Of a stretch of DNA of 56,450 nucleotides, positions 8,829 to 17,985 are shown one piece after another. Numbering within the stretch: the first letter of the stretch is position 1; each line of letters begins with the position of its first letter. The position numbers and the translations under genes are program-made. This DNA comes from Bacillus sp. 522_BSPC (GTDB lineage: Bacteria > Bacillota > Bacilli > Bacillales > Cytobacillaceae), in the NCBI RefSeq assembly GCF_001076885.1, contig NZ_JVDT01000143.1, positions 1-56,450 on the forward strand, in the 5' to 3' direction. The notes beneath the pieces are model-generated. The model was given only the letters and a program-made list of their open reading frames with translations. It ran no database searches and was not told the DNA's origin.

Positions 8829-10163
8829 ATGAGGATTCCTAAGAAAAAGGATATAATTGCATTAAGCCCGCCTCAGATTCTTATTTTCGTATTTTTAGCT
8901 TTTACGATACTAGGTACAGTTCTTTTGAAAGTACCTTTAGCTACGACTGGAAGCATTTCATGGATAGATGCGTTATTCACGTCTACTTCTGCAATGACAG
9001 TTACTGGTTTAGCCGTTATTGATACCGGAGCTTCGTTTACCTTATTCGGAGAAATAGTGATATTATGTTTAATTCAGCTTGGTGGATTAGGAATCATGAC
9101 GTTTGCTGTCTTAATTTTCATGACCTTAGGGAGAAAGATTGGATTTAAAGAGCGTCTTCTTATCCAGCAAGCTTTAGGTCAAACGTCTATGGGAGGAATT
9201 ATCAAATTAGCAAAGCAGTTATTTTTATTTTCCATTATTCTCGAGACTGTTGCGGCAGTTCTACTAGCTATCAGATGGGTTCCAGAAATGGGATGGGGAA
9301 AAGGGAGTTATGCAGCAATTTTTCACTCTGTTTCTTCCTTTAATAATGCTGGATTTTCCATCTGGCCGGATAACTTAACTAGATATGTAGCAGACCCAGT
9401 CGTTAATATCATTATTTCTATTCTCTTTATTGTTGGGGGAATAGGTTTTACCGTTGTGTTTGATTTGTGGAAGAAATCGGAGTTTAATAAACTTACCTTG
9501 CATACAAAGTTGATGGTAGTTGGAACAATTGTCATTAATATTATTGCCGTGTTTCTTGTATTCAGCTTTGAATATGATAATCCTCAAACATTAGGAGATT
9601 TATCCTTGTCTGGGAAAATCCAAGCTGCTTATTTTCAGGGAGTAGTGCCAAGAACAGCTGGTTTTAATACAGTTGATATTGGTGGCTTAAATGAATCAAC
9701 CCTGTTTTTAATGATTCTGCTAATGTTTATTGGGGCAGGAAGCGGTTCTACAGGTGGAGGTATTAAACTAACAACCTTCCTTGCTATGGTATTGTCTGTT
9801 CTTTCGTTTTTAAGAAATAAAGAAGAAATCGTTGTTTTTAATCGATCTATTGATGATAGAACCGTTGTAAAATCATTGGCAATCACGATTATAAGTCTAT
9901 CTGTTATATGTGTAGCCATTTTTATTTTGGATGTAACCGAGAATAATGCAAGATTCCTTGAAATTGTGTTTGAAGTAGTATCTGCTTTTGGTACCTCAGG
10001 CTTATCGATGGGACTAACAGGTGCATTAACGTCGATAGGGAAAATGGTGATTGTTTTTGTTATGTTCGTCGGAAAAATAGGACCGTTAACTTTAGCTTTT
10101 TCTTTAGCAAAACCAAATAAAGCAAAGATTCGATATCCGAAAGAAGATATTTTAACTGGGTGA
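8829..10163 (+). CDS. Ktr potassium uptake system, membrane subunit (KtrB/KtrD)
   Basis: This 444-residue membrane channel of the Trk/Ktr/HKT superfamily takes up potassium together with a cytosolic KtrA/KtrC RCK partner. Four M-P-M repeats are marked by the selectivity-filter glycines in TSAMTVTGLAV, SFNNAGFS, RTAGFNTVD and FGTSGLSMG. A glycine-rich GAGSGSTGGGIK stretch after the third filter is typical. I chose the ATG at 8829, with GAAGGAAGAAGGGAAAG upstream, over a TTG at 8808. No RCK-domain gene is adjacent, as is usual for ktrD rather than a ktrAB operon. Expression is under the c-di-AMP leader. Confidence 0.93.
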   Translation: MRIPKKKDIIALSPPQILIFVFLAFTILGTVLLKVPLATTGSISWIDALFTSTSAMTVTGLAVIDTGASFTLFGEIVILCLIQLGGLGIMTFAVLIFMTLGRKIGFKERLLIQQALGQTSMGGIIKLAKQLFLFSIILETVAAVLLAIRWVPEMGWGKGSYAAIFHSVSSFNNAGFSIWPDNLTRYVADPVVNIIISILFIVGGIGFTVVFDLWKKSEFNKLTLHTKLMVVGTIVINIIAVFLVFSFEYDNPQTLGDLSLSGKIQAAYFQGVVPRTAGFNTVDIGGLNESTLFLMILLMFIGAGSGSTGGGIKLTTFLAMVLSVLSFLRNKEEIVVFNRSIDDRTVVKSLAITIISLSVICVAIFILDVTENNARFLEIVFEVVSAFGTSGLSMGLTGALTSIGKMVIVFVMFVGKIGPLTLAFSLAKPNKAKIRYPKEDILTG

Positions 10164-10174
10164 ATGAGTAAAAT

Positions 10175-10213
10175 GGGATTTGTTCTTATTAAAATAGAAC
10201 GGATCCCTATTTA
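10175..10213 (+). terminator. Hairpin after the ktr gene, probable terminator
   Basis: GGGATTTGTTCT (10175-10186) pairs over its whole length with AGAACGGATCCC (10196-10207, two G-U). The tail TATTT is T-poor. A second AT-rich hairpin (10252-10264 with 10270-10282) follows just before the next gene. Confidence 0.5.
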
Positions 10214-10337
10214 ATGTCGTCTTTTATTTGCGATATAGAAAAGAGGATAATAATAGCATATTTTGTCAGAAAATATGCTATTATTGTTATATTCAAAAAA
10301 CAAAGAGAGTTCATTTGAAACAATATGGGGGAATAAG

Positions 10338-11912
10338 ATGAAGACCTGGATGCGACTAAATCTATATTTGGTGATACCAGGTGTGCTGATTTTATTAGGA
10401 GTGTTTTTATTGTTTGTCCAAAACTTTTCCAAAGTTACAGCACAGCCGGAATCAGATTGGAGCAGAGGATTATTAGTTGGTCAATCTGAAGTAAATAAAT
10501 TACCAGCAATAAAAAAAACAGAGGATGGCCATTACTTGTTCTCCTTTTTTCAGAAAAATAAATTAAATACGGCAACAATGAATAAGGAGTTTCGTATAGA
10601 AAAAGAGAAGGAATATGATATTCCAGTAGATAAATGGACACAAATTTATCAGGGAAATGATCAGCTGATTTATTTTGACTATAAAAATATTTATGACCAA
10701 AATAAGACGGAATTAGTTGCTGATGTAGAGGAATTCTACCCGCTGGATTCGTCTATTCTATATGTAAAAGAAAATACGCTATTTCTATTAAATCCTGAAA
10801 CAAAAAAATCTTCGAAACTGATGGAGATTAATCTAGATAAGGAAAAGATTTCTATTGAAGAGAATGATGATGGCATACATCTTCTCTTGTTTACAAAGGG
10901 AAAAAGTAATGTCGAACTAACTTTATACCGTCTTCAGGATAGAAAAATAAATCATTTATATGAAACAAAAATAAAGGTTGATCCTGGAAAGATAGTAAAT
11001 GGGATTTCCTTCACATTTGAGGAACAGAAACTAGCATTATTACTTCAAGAAGAGCTGGAGTTAACACAAGGTAAACCTGAGTATTTTAACTATTTTGCAG
11101 AAATTGATATTGCAAGCACTCAACTGCCTGTACAGTATGAGTTAGCATTTCAGGACCCTGCAATAGAGAACGGGAAATTAACGGAAATTTCAGATGTCGC
11201 CTTTACTTATAGGGATGGAAAACCGAGTCTTTTATTTAAAGCGAATGGTTTTACGGAAACGAAATATAATGAGAAGAGTGGATTTAATATTTATGAATCT
11301 GAAATAGGAGAAAAGGGAGATACCAAAACAGAACGGCGCAGTAATACAGCGGCGATTTCCACTATTCCTCAATGGTTAGATGAGAATACAATTGTTTGGA
11401 TGGATCTTGATGGAGATGGCAATAAAGTTTATGTTTCTTCCAATGACCTGTCGGGGATAAACAAGCAAATTAAACATACAGCTGAAGATTGGCTGCAGGC
11501 GCTTGGAAAAACATTTGGAATGCTTTCTACTTCCTTTTTTGCTTTTGCTCTTTCTTTCATTTGGTTAATATGGCCAATCCTATTTGTGATAGTTATGTAT
11601 TTGTTTTTCAGTAGAAAAGTGGATTATGATCGACCATGGATTTTTTATACGGGAATCGGTATTTATTTAGTCGCCGCCGTACTATTTAAGGATCGTTTCT
11701 TTGTACCTAATATATTATCAAGTGCACCGGGATATTTAACTTTTTCAGGCAGTCCTTATGTCTATCTATTATTATTTGCTGTTATTGCATATTTTTTAAC
11801 TATGTTAACGAAACATGTGAATGAATGGATAGGGGCACCAAGAATTATCTATTTTGTTGGTGTACATATTATTTTATTAACGATATTTTTTGGACCATAT
11901 ATTATTTATTAA
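10338..11912 (+). CDS. Membrane protein of unknown function with large extracellular domain
   Basis: I do not recognise this 524-residue protein. One hydrophobic segment near residues 8-30 anchors the N-terminus. About 360 mostly polar, strand-rich residues with repeated YFDY/LFLLNPETKK-like patches follow, compatible with a propeller-like extracytoplasmic domain. Four to five closely spaced helices form the C-terminal 130 residues. A calcium-loop-like stretch DLDGDGNKV lies near residue 356. The ATG at 10338 is chosen because GGGGGA lies at 10326; an upstream in-frame start overlaps the AT hairpin. It is the only gene between the ktr gene and aadK, so context gives no role. Confidence 0.75.
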   Translation: MKTWMRLNLYLVIPGVLILLGVFLLFVQNFSKVTAQPESDWSRGLLVGQSEVNKLPAIKKTEDGHYLFSFFQKNKLNTATMNKEFRIEKEKEYDIPVDKWTQIYQGNDQLIYFDYKNIYDQNKTELVADVEEFYPLDSSILYVKENTLFLLNPETKKSSKLMEINLDKEKISIEENDDGIHLLLFTKGKSNVELTLYRLQDRKINHLYETKIKVDPGKIVNGISFTFEEQKLALLLQEELELTQGKPEYFNYFAEIDIASTQLPVQYELAFQDPAIENGKLTEISDVAFTYRDGKPSLLFKANGFTETKYNEKSGFNIYESEIGEKGDTKTERRSNTAAISTIPQWLDENTIVWMDLDGDGNKVYVSSNDLSGINKQIKHTAEDWLQALGKTFGMLSTSFFAFALSFIWLIWPILFVIVMYLFFSRKVDYDRPWIFYTGIGIYLVAAVLFKDRFFVPNILSSAPGYLTFSGSPYVYLLLFAVIAYFLTMLTKHVNEWIGAPRIIYFVGVHIILLTIFFGPYIIY

Positions 11913-12032
11913 ATGGAGTGGGAAGAAGATGAATGATGGAGAGCACTTTATATAACGAGATTTTATTTGGATTCGGGCACCACCAATTATAAATAGAGGA
12001 ATAGCCGATTTCATATAATTGGAGGGAATAGA

Positions 12033-12902
12033 ATGCGGACAGAGAAGCAGATGCTAGATTTAGTGCTGAAAGTGGCTAATGGGAATCATAGAGTGAGAGC
12101 TGTTTGTATGAATGGATCAAGAACCAATCCCAATGTACCAAAAGATCCTTTTCAAGATTTTGATATTGTGTATATCGTGGATAATATGAAATCTTTATTG
12201 AATGAGCCTGATTGGGTGGATGTCTTTGGAGAAAGAATCATTATGCAAACACCAGAAGATTCTTCTCTCTTCCCATCAACGCTTGGTGGGCGATTCTCTT
12301 ATCTTATGTTATTTGCAGATGGGAACCGGATTGATTTAACGCTTATTCCTATTGAGCAAAAGGAGAGCTACTGCCAAGAGGATGGGCTGACGTTGGTTTT
12401 ATTAGATAAGGATGATAATCTTCCACATGTCCCGCCTAGCACAGATAAGAAATATTGGGTGAAAAAGCCGACAGCAGAACAATTCGCTGACTGTGTGAAT
12501 GAATTCTGGTGGGTATCTACCTATGTGGTTAAGGGATTATGGAGGCAAGAAATCCTCTATGCGATTGATCATATGAATATAGTAAGAGCAATGCTTTTGA
12601 AAATGTTAGAATGGAAGGTTGGCATCAAAACAGAGTTCTCGCTTAGTATGGGCAAAAATAGTAAGTACTTAAAGCGATACCTTAATGAGCATACATGGGA
12701 GAAACTGCTGGAGACCTATCCTAATGGAGAGTATGACCAAGTTTGGAGAGCATTATTTTCAATGACGGCATTATTTGAAAGAGTGGCTTTAGAAGTTGGA
12801 AAACAGTTGGATTTTTGTTATCCATTGGAAGAGACGAATAAGGTAAAAAGCCATTTAAGGCATGTTTATAAGCTACAGCCTGATGCAACGGAAATATATT
12901 AA
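12033..12902 (+). CDS. aadK: Aminoglycoside 6-adenylyltransferase (AadK/ANT(6) family)
   Basis: This 289-residue enzyme of the ANT(6)-I group adenylates streptomycin at the 6 position with ATP and so inactivates it. The nucleotidyltransferase core is visible as MNGSRTNPNVPKDPFQDFDI, with Gly-Ser-Arg at residues 28-30 and metal-ligand Asp42/Asp44. The third acidic strand is NRIDLTLIP near residue 108, and the helical C-terminal domain carries REILYAIDH-type residues (here QEILYAIDHMN). Length agrees with AadK of B. subtilis. GGAGGGAATAG precedes the ATG. It is a lone gene between unrelated neighbours and ends in a terminator, as for an intrinsic chromosomal resistance gene. Actual resistance level is not predictable. 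Confidence 0.92.
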   Translation: MRTEKQMLDLVLKVANGNHRVRAVCMNGSRTNPNVPKDPFQDFDIVYIVDNMKSLLNEPDWVDVFGERIIMQTPEDSSLFPSTLGGRFSYLMLFADGNRIDLTLIPIEQKESYCQEDGLTLVLLDKDDNLPHVPPSTDKKYWVKKPTAEQFADCVNEFWWVSTYVVKGLWRQEILYAIDHMNIVRAMLLKMLEWKVGIKTEFSLSMGKNSKYLKRYLNEHTWEKLLETYPNGEYDQVWRALFSMTALFERVALEVGKQLDFCYPLEETNKVKSHLRHVYKLQPDATEIY

Positions 12903-12909
12903 AGTTTTT

Positions 12910-12944
12910 GGCGGTCATTTGCAAAGCAGATGGACCGCCTTTTT
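12910..12944 (+). terminator. Terminator after aadK
   Basis: GGCGGTCATTTGC pairs with GCAGATGGACCGCC (one extra G) around AAA, followed by five T at 12940-12944. Confidence 0.9.
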
Positions 12945-12964
12945 AGAAAAGGTGTGTATTTTTT

Positions 12965-13441
12965 TTAAATAAAAAGCTGGATATCCGACTTTAAGGCATC
13001 TTCCAAATACACCTTTGCATCAACAATTTCTACTTCTGGATAAAATTCTTCTTGTTTGAATCCTAGTATATCTACAGATAGTTTACAGGCAAGAAACTTT
13101 ATTTGTTTTTTTCGAGCCCCTTTTAAGAAAGCTATTAGTGGAGGTGCTTCTTTTTCATCAAGCATCTCTTGCATCATTCTTTTACCGATGCCAGCATAGT
13201 TCATTCTTGATAAAGGGAGCTTTTCCACGTCTTCTGGGGTAAGAATGCCAAACATTTTTTCATAAATAGACTTACCTTCCATATCGATTTTTTCTGGATC
13301 TCTAAGCAATAAAAGGCCCCAAAATGTGAAAAACATCGTAACTTCTATATTTAAATCACGGGCACTATTTGCAAGAATTAAGCCTGCCATCGCTTTATCA
13401 TAATCGCCACTAAACATTAATAAATTTAATCTTTTTTCCAC
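12965..13441 (-). CDS. DsrE/DsrF-like peroxiredoxin-family protein
   Basis: This 158-residue cytosolic protein has the DsrE/DsrF/DrsH-like fold found in sulfur-relay and persulfide-handling proteins. Visible marks are the first strand LNLLMFSGDYDKAMAGLILA, the MFFTFWGLLLLR segment, and a single conserved cysteine in FLACKLSVDILGF near residue 118, where relatives have ACQMSMD. It reads from GTG at 13441 with AGAAGGGA upstream. It converges on aadK, so the shared spacer carries the terminator. No rhodanese or TusA gene is adjacent, so the sulfur partner is unknown. Confidence 0.85.
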   Translation of the reverse strand: MEKRLNLLMFSGDYDKAMAGLILANSARDLNIEVTMFFTFWGLLLLRDPEKIDMEGKSIYEKMFGILTPEDVEKLPLSRMNYAGIGKRMMQEMLDEKEAPPLIAFLKGARKKQIKFLACKLSVDILGFKQEEFYPEVEIVDAKVYLEDALKSDIQLFI

Positions 13442-13574
13442 TGAATTATCCCTTCTTTGTTTTAGAATATTCTTAGCATCCTATCAAAGGGTGCTTGGTA
13501 TACAGACTTCACTAGATTGTCATAATTAATGGTGGGAAAAGGGAAATAAAAGATACGGGAGGAGAAGAACTAAT

Positions 13575-14057
13575 ATGTTCTATCGAAGGTTTACAGTAAA
13601 TGATTTTCCATTATATTATCAGCTAGTATCTGATAAAAGTGTGATGGCACTTATTACTGAGCGAGCAATACCAGAAGAAGAGGTCGAAATAAATTTCCAG
13701 AAATTACTAAATCGCAATGAGAAATATAATGTGTTTGGTTCTTATGCTTTTTTTCATCCAGAAGCAGAAGTGTTTATTGGACTTGGTCATTTGACTGTAA
13801 ATGAACGGAAAAAGGAGGAGGCAGAACTTGGCTATATGCTTTTACCTGAAGCATGGGGGAAAGGATATGGAAGTAAAATCGCGGGGACCATACTATCATT
13901 AGCAGAACAAACAAATGTAAAGGTCGTAAAGGCAATTATTGATCCGACTAATATTGCTTCGAAGAAAATCTTAATCAAGCTGGGATTTACTTCTGAATGG
14001 ATTGGAGAAATGGATGGTTTGCCTGGAGAGGTTTTAAGAAAGGAATTAAGAGAATGA
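13575..14057 (+). CDS. GNAT family N-acetyltransferase (RimJ/RimL-like)
   Basis: This 160-residue protein has the GNAT fold. The acetyl-CoA binding motif A reads ELGYMLLPEAWGKGYGSKIA around residues 86-105, and motif B (IDPTNIASKKILIKLGF) near 123-139. The order and LGF ending resemble enzymes acetylating N-termini of ribosomal proteins or small amines. GGGAGGAGAAG lies upstream of the ATG. It stands alone between a divergent DsrE-like gene and brnQ; no terminator was seen before brnQ. The substrate is unknown. Confidence 0.85.
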   Translation: MFYRRFTVNDFPLYYQLVSDKSVMALITERAIPEEEVEINFQKLLNRNEKYNVFGSYAFFHPEAEVFIGLGHLTVNERKKEEAELGYMLLPEAWGKGYGSKIAGTILSLAEQTNVKVVKAIIDPTNIASKKILIKLGFTSEWIGEMDGLPGEVLRKELRE

Positions 14058-14175
14058 CCATCCAGATAAAAGGAAAAAAGAACTATTATTAGAAAATCCT
14101 TTAGAAGTGGTTGAGAACTTTTATATGTTCACGTATTATCTAATTTATATGAATTTTTTTAAGGAGTAATAGATC

Positions 14176-15504
14176 ATGCAATCAAGAATTTCTTTTTCCA
14201 CCTATGCTCTGATTGGTACGATGCTTTTTGGTATGTTTTTTGGAGCAGGCAATTTAATTTTTCCTATCCAGCTCGGACAGCTTGCTGGTACGAATTTTTG
14301 GCTAGCACTAGCGGGGTTTCTGGTTACGGCTATTGGACTGCCATTTCTCGGGATATTAGCAATTGGATTATCAGGAAGTAACGGTGTGCGCGAGCTTTCG
14401 GATCGTGTTCATCCAGCATTCGGATTTCTCTTTTCTCTCTTTCTTTACTTAACAATTGGACCATTTTTTGCGATTCCTCGTACAGCTACAGTTCCATTTG
14501 CAGTTGGGATTGAGCCATTTATAGAGAATGGATATATTCCGCTTTTTTTGGCTATTTTTAGTTTTCTTTTCTTTTTGCTCGTTTACTATTTTTCATTAAA
14601 TCCAGCAAAGATTATGGATGTAATTGGTAAATATTTAACTCCCACATTTCTAGTGTTTTTATTTTTATTGATTATTGTAAGTCTTGTTCGCCCAATGGGG
14701 AGCTTTCAAGAGCCACAAGGAACCTATATAAATAGTGCTTTTATGACTGGATTTAAAGAAGGTTATAATACAATGGATGCCCTTGCATCACTTGCCTTTG
14801 GGATTGTTGTGATTAATGCAATCAAAGGGAAGGGGATTAGCGATGTAAAAAGTATTGCCAAAACAACTTGGAAATCAGGAATTTTTGCCATGTTGTTAAT
14901 GATGCTTATTTATGGATTTATCACCTATATGGGATCTTCAAGTGTACAAGCTGTGGGATCTTTTGAAAATGGTGGGCTTATCTTTGCCGCTGTCGCAAAG
15001 CATTATTTTGGTTCTTTCGGTGGAATACTGCTTGCAATTATTATAGTTCTTGCCTGTTTAAAAACAAGTATCGGATTAATTACATCTTGCAGTGAGTTTT
15101 TTCATGAAGCATTTCCGAAGATTAGCTATAAAGCCTTTGTGCTTATTCTATGTGTTGTTTCTTTCTTATTTGCAAATTTAGGCTTAAACAAAATTATTCA
15201 ATTTGCTGTACCTGTGCTTATGTTTTTATATCCTTTAGCGATTGTGCTTATCTTGCTTGCACTTTTTTCGCCAGTATTTAAAGGAAAGCAGAGTGTGTAC
15301 TTAACATCCATTATCTTAACACTGTTCGTAAGCATACTGGACGGTTATCAGGCACTTGTAGATAGTATTCCAGAAGCTAAGCTCAGCTTTTTCGAGCAAA
15401 TTGGGAATTTCTACGCAAATGTTCTTCCTTTTTATGAAATAGGATTGGGTTGGGTTTTACCCGCATTTATTGGAGCGATGATTGGGTATTTCGTTCGTAA
15501 ATAG
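14176..15504 (+). CDS. brnQ: Branched-chain amino acid:cation symporter (BrnQ/LIVCS family)
   Basis: This 442-residue transporter takes up leucine, isoleucine and valine with sodium or protons. About twelve hydrophobic segments are present, and the N-terminal motif FGMFFGAGNLIFPIQLGQLA (residues 18-37) is diagnostic. GPFFAIPRTATVPFAVG near residues 95-111 is also typical. AAGGAG sits 10 bases before the ATG. The stop overlaps the first base of a strong branched terminator at 15504. No T-box or other leader was visible in the short upstream gap. Confidence 0.93.
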   Translation: MQSRISFSTYALIGTMLFGMFFGAGNLIFPIQLGQLAGTNFWLALAGFLVTAIGLPFLGILAIGLSGSNGVRELSDRVHPAFGFLFSLFLYLTIGPFFAIPRTATVPFAVGIEPFIENGYIPLFLAIFSFLFFLLVYYFSLNPAKIMDVIGKYLTPTFLVFLFLLIIVSLVRPMGSFQEPQGTYINSAFMTGFKEGYNTMDALASLAFGIVVINAIKGKGISDVKSIAKTTWKSGIFAMLLMMLIYGFITYMGSSSVQAVGSFENGGLIFAAVAKHYFGSFGGILLAIIIVLACLKTSIGLITSCSEFFHEAFPKISYKAFVLILCVVSFLFANLGLNKIIQFAVPVLMFLYPLAIVLILLALFSPVFKGKQSVYLTSIILTLFVSILDGYQALVDSIPEAKLSFFEQIGNFYANVLPFYEIGLGWVLPAFIGAMIGYFVRK

Positions 15505-15556
15505 GACGGCAGAGGGACGATGCTTCTCTTAAAGAGAAGCGCCGTCCTTCTTTTTC
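15504..15556 (+). terminator. Branched terminator after brnQ
   Basis: GGACGGC (15504-15510) pairs with GCCGTCC (15541-15547). An inner hairpin GCTTCTCTT/AAGAGAAGC lies at 15522-15540, and a T-tract follows. Confidence 0.88.
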
Positions 15557-15624
15557 CATTTTTATCAAGTGTATCATTTAATAAACATTCTAAATTAAGA
15601 TCCGATAGTAAGAGTACTAGTTAA

Positions 15625-15693
15625 GTGTTTTACGAAAGAATCAAAGAAAGGTATGAAGCAAGACTAGCAGCTAATAAAGGTCATTCTATGTAA
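15625..15693 (+). other. Possible 22-codon frame or small RNA ending in its own terminator
   Basis: Between the brnQ terminator and the chemoreceptor gene lies a GTG-initiated frame reading VFYERIKERYEARLAANKGH and two more residues. It is strongly helical and basic, and the terminator at 15705 lies 12 bases after its stop. No good ribosome binding site is seen. It may be a tiny protein, a gene remnant or part of a small RNA. Confidence 0.25.
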
Positions 15694-15704
15694 TAAGTGT
15701 ATCA

Positions 15705-15731
15705 AATACTCTTTATTAAGAGTATTTTTTT
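15705..15731 (+). terminator. Intrinsic terminator upstream of the chemoreceptor gene
   Basis: AATACTCTT (15705-15713) pairs exactly with AAGAGTATT (15718-15726) around TATT, followed by T to 15731. Confidence 0.85.
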
Positions 15732-15770
15732 AAACGATTCTGTCCGAAGAAAATAGGAGGGATTTAGGGG

Positions 15771-17480
15771 ATGAAAAGGGGGAAAAATATGAAACTTAAA
15801 TTAAAGCTAGGAACAAAAATAAATATTATTGTATTTGCAATTATTCTAGTTCTGTCTGGTGTTATTGGGTTTGTGGTAAATCAGGAAATTACAAGGGGAA
15901 TTAAACAGTTTGCTACAGAGAAAGCAAAAGGGGATATCGGACTTGCTTATCGCTATTTAAATAATAAGTTTCCAGGTGATTGGGAAATTAAAGAAGATAA
16001 ACTTTATAAGGGAGATACTGTTCTCAATGAGAATTATGAGGTAGTCGACAATATAGGTGAGGATACTGGGGATACCGTAACGATTTTCCAAAGAGATACA
16101 CGGATTGCGACAAATGTCATGATGGATGGAGAACGAGCAATTGGCACACAGGCTTCACCAGAAGTAGTAAGCACTGTATTAAATAAAGGAGAAAGTTTTT
16201 ATGGGGAAGCAAATGTTGTCGGAAAATTATATCAAACGGCATATATGCCCTTAGAGAATGCAACAGGGGAAGTTATCGGTATTTTATATGTCGGGGCTTC
16301 TCAAGAGATAATTGATGGAATTATATCTTCCTTTTTAACGAAATTTATTATAGTTTTGGTGATTATGATTGTTCTAGCCTCTGTTGTTGTATCCATTTTT
16401 ACAAGACAAATGAAAAAGAGACTTTCTAATTTGACAGCTGCTTTGGAACGAGCTGGAGAAGGTGATTTTACAAAGAATATACAAGACAATTCTGGTGATG
16501 AATTAAGTCTCTTATCAGATAGCTATAATAAAATGGCAGGGAATCTTAAGTCGATGGTCAATGAAGTAATTATGTCCTCTGAACGTCTTGCATCTTCTTC
16601 TGAAGAATTAACAGCAAGTGCTGAAGAGACTAGCAAAGCAACGGAGACCATAACAGAATCCATTCAGCAAGTTGCAGATGGGGCGGAGCAATCGACTACT
16701 AGTGTTCAAGAGAGTTCATTTGCTATTGAAGAGGTTTCAAAAGGAATACAATCAATCGCTGATAATGCTATCGTTATTTCAGATGTGAGCAAAAATGCAA
16801 CGGAGAAGGCAAAGGAAGGTAGCTTCTTTGTGGATAAGACCGTGAACCAAATAAATGAAATCAATCGTTCCGTTGCAGTAAGTGGGGAAGTAATGAAGAA
16901 TCTGGATAATCGTTCCCAAGAGATTGAGAATATAACAAAGATAATTACAGATATTGCAAATCAAACAAATTTGTTAGCATTAAATGCGGCAATTGAAGCA
17001 GCTAGAGCTGGTGAACATGGAAAAGGCTTTGCGGTAGTTGCAGATGAAGTGAGAAAATTAGCAGAGCAATCTCAGCAGTCTTCCTCCCGAATTTCTGTGT
17101 TAATAAAGACGATACAGGAAGAAATGATGGAGTCCAATCGATCCATTGAAAAGGTGAATACAGATGTAAAAGAAGGATTGGCAATTGTTAATCAAACAAA
17201 GGATAACTTCCAAGAAATTTATCAGTTCATGGAAAAAATGACAGAGCTAACAGATGATATGGCGGCAATCTCTGAACAAATTTCTGCTAGCACGCAAGAA
17301 GTTTTAGCAACGGTATCTGGTATCATCAACATATCTGAGCATACTTCCATGCATTCTCAAAATGTGGCAGCTTCAGCAGAAGAACAGCTAGCATCCATGG
17401 AAGAAATTGCAGCATCTGCATCCGATTTATCCAATTTAGCAGAGAATTTAAAAGAACTAATTAGCAGATTTAAAGTATAA
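15771..17480 (+). CDS. Methyl-accepting chemotaxis protein with single-Cache sensor
   Basis: This 569-residue transmembrane chemoreceptor signals to CheA/CheW. Helix 1 spans about residues 18-36. The extracytoplasmic part (about 40-185) looks like a Cache_3/Cache_2 domain with the typical [16 protein letters not shown] strand and a [10 protein letters not shown] end. Helix 2 is near 190-212, then HAMP, then a long coiled coil whose hairpin tip reads [20 protein letters not shown]. Two ATG codons have good ribosome binding sites: 15771 (AGGAGG at 15756) and 15789 (AGGGGG at 15775). The earlier one is given. The ligand is unknown; terminators flank it on both sides. Confidence 0.93.
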   Translation: MKRGKNMKLKLKLGTKINIIVFAIILVLSGVIGFVVNQEITRGIKQFATEKAKGDIGLAYRYLNNKFPGDWEIKEDKLYKGDTVLNENYEVVDNIGEDTGDTVTIFQRDTRIATNVMMDGERAIGTQASPEVVSTVLNKGESFYGEANVVGKLYQTAYMPLENATGEVIGILYVGASQEIIDGIISSFLTKFIIVLVIMIVLASVVVSIFTRQMKKRLSNLTAALERAGEGDFTKNIQDNSGDELSLLSDSYNKMAGNLKSMVNEVIMSSERLASSSEELTASAEETSKATETITESIQQVADGAEQSTTSVQESSFAIEEVSKGIQSIADNAIVISDVSKNATEKAKEGSFFVDKTVNQINEINRSVAVSGEVMKNLDNRSQEIENITKIITDIANQTNLLALNAAIEAARAGEHGKGFAVVADEVRKLAEQSQQSSSRISVLIKTIQEEMMESNRSIEKVNTDVKEGLAIVNQTKDNFQEIYQFMEKMTELTDDMAAISEQISASTQEVLATVSGIINISEHTSMHSQNVAASAEEQLASMEEIAASASDLSNLAENLKELISRFKV

Positions 17481-17484
17481 AGAG

Positions 17485-17543
17485 ACAGAGGGAGTGTTCC
17501 TCCTGATTCCTTTTGGGAAGTGGAAGAACCTTCCCTCTGTTTT
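17485..17543 (+). terminator. Terminator after the chemoreceptor gene
   Basis: ACAGAGGGA (17485-17493) pairs exactly with TCCCTCTGT (17532-17540), followed by T. The long loop can fold further (GGAAG/CTTCC-like pairs). It separates the gene from the convergent SnoaL-like gene. Confidence 0.7.
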
Positions 17544-17552
17544 CCCATCAGC

Positions 17553-17891
17553 CTACTCTAAATCAGCTTCTAAGTTTGAAATTTGTCCTTCGTCGTTCAG
17601 ACTAAATTTAAAAAGTCCATTAATTTCTCCACCTGGAAAACTACCAGTGAATAAAACTTTCATGTCAATAATATTTTCAGATGTTGTATATGTTAATATT
17701 TCTGTTTGTGTTTGGTAATCTATGAAATAGGATTCGAAGTAGTGTTGAATTTCGTTTTTTCCAACGAGGATTTTTCCTAATGAGTCTTCTTTAATAATGG
17801 CATCATTAGAAAATGTTGCTAAAAATCCTTGAGTCTCATAGTTATTTGCCGCATTGATAAAGTCGGTAATGATTTGGGGCAGTCTTTCCAT
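17553..17891 (-). CDS. SnoaL-like / NTF2-superfamily protein
   Basis: The 112-residue protein has the SnoaL/NTF2 cone-fold pattern: N-terminal helices (ITDFINAANNYETQGFLATF), then DAIIKED and the strand-rich remainder ending in GLFKFSLNDEGQISNLEADL. Such proteins are small-molecule binding or isomerase-like. It lies 94 bases downstream of the WYL regulator on the same strand and could be co-transcribed with it. GCGAGG precedes the ATG. The substrate is unknown. Confidence 0.82.
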   Translation of the reverse strand: MERLPQIITDFINAANNYETQGFLATFSNDAIIKEDSLGKILVGKNEIQHYFESYFIDYQTQTEILTYTTSENIIDMKVLFTGSFPGGEINGLFKFSLNDEGQISNLEADLE

Positions 17892-17985
17892 TATATAAAA
17901 CCTCGCTTTTCCATATTGAATTTTGTGTACATTTTTACTATACCCCGAGTACTTGACTACGTTATATCATATTAAGAGCTGGTTT

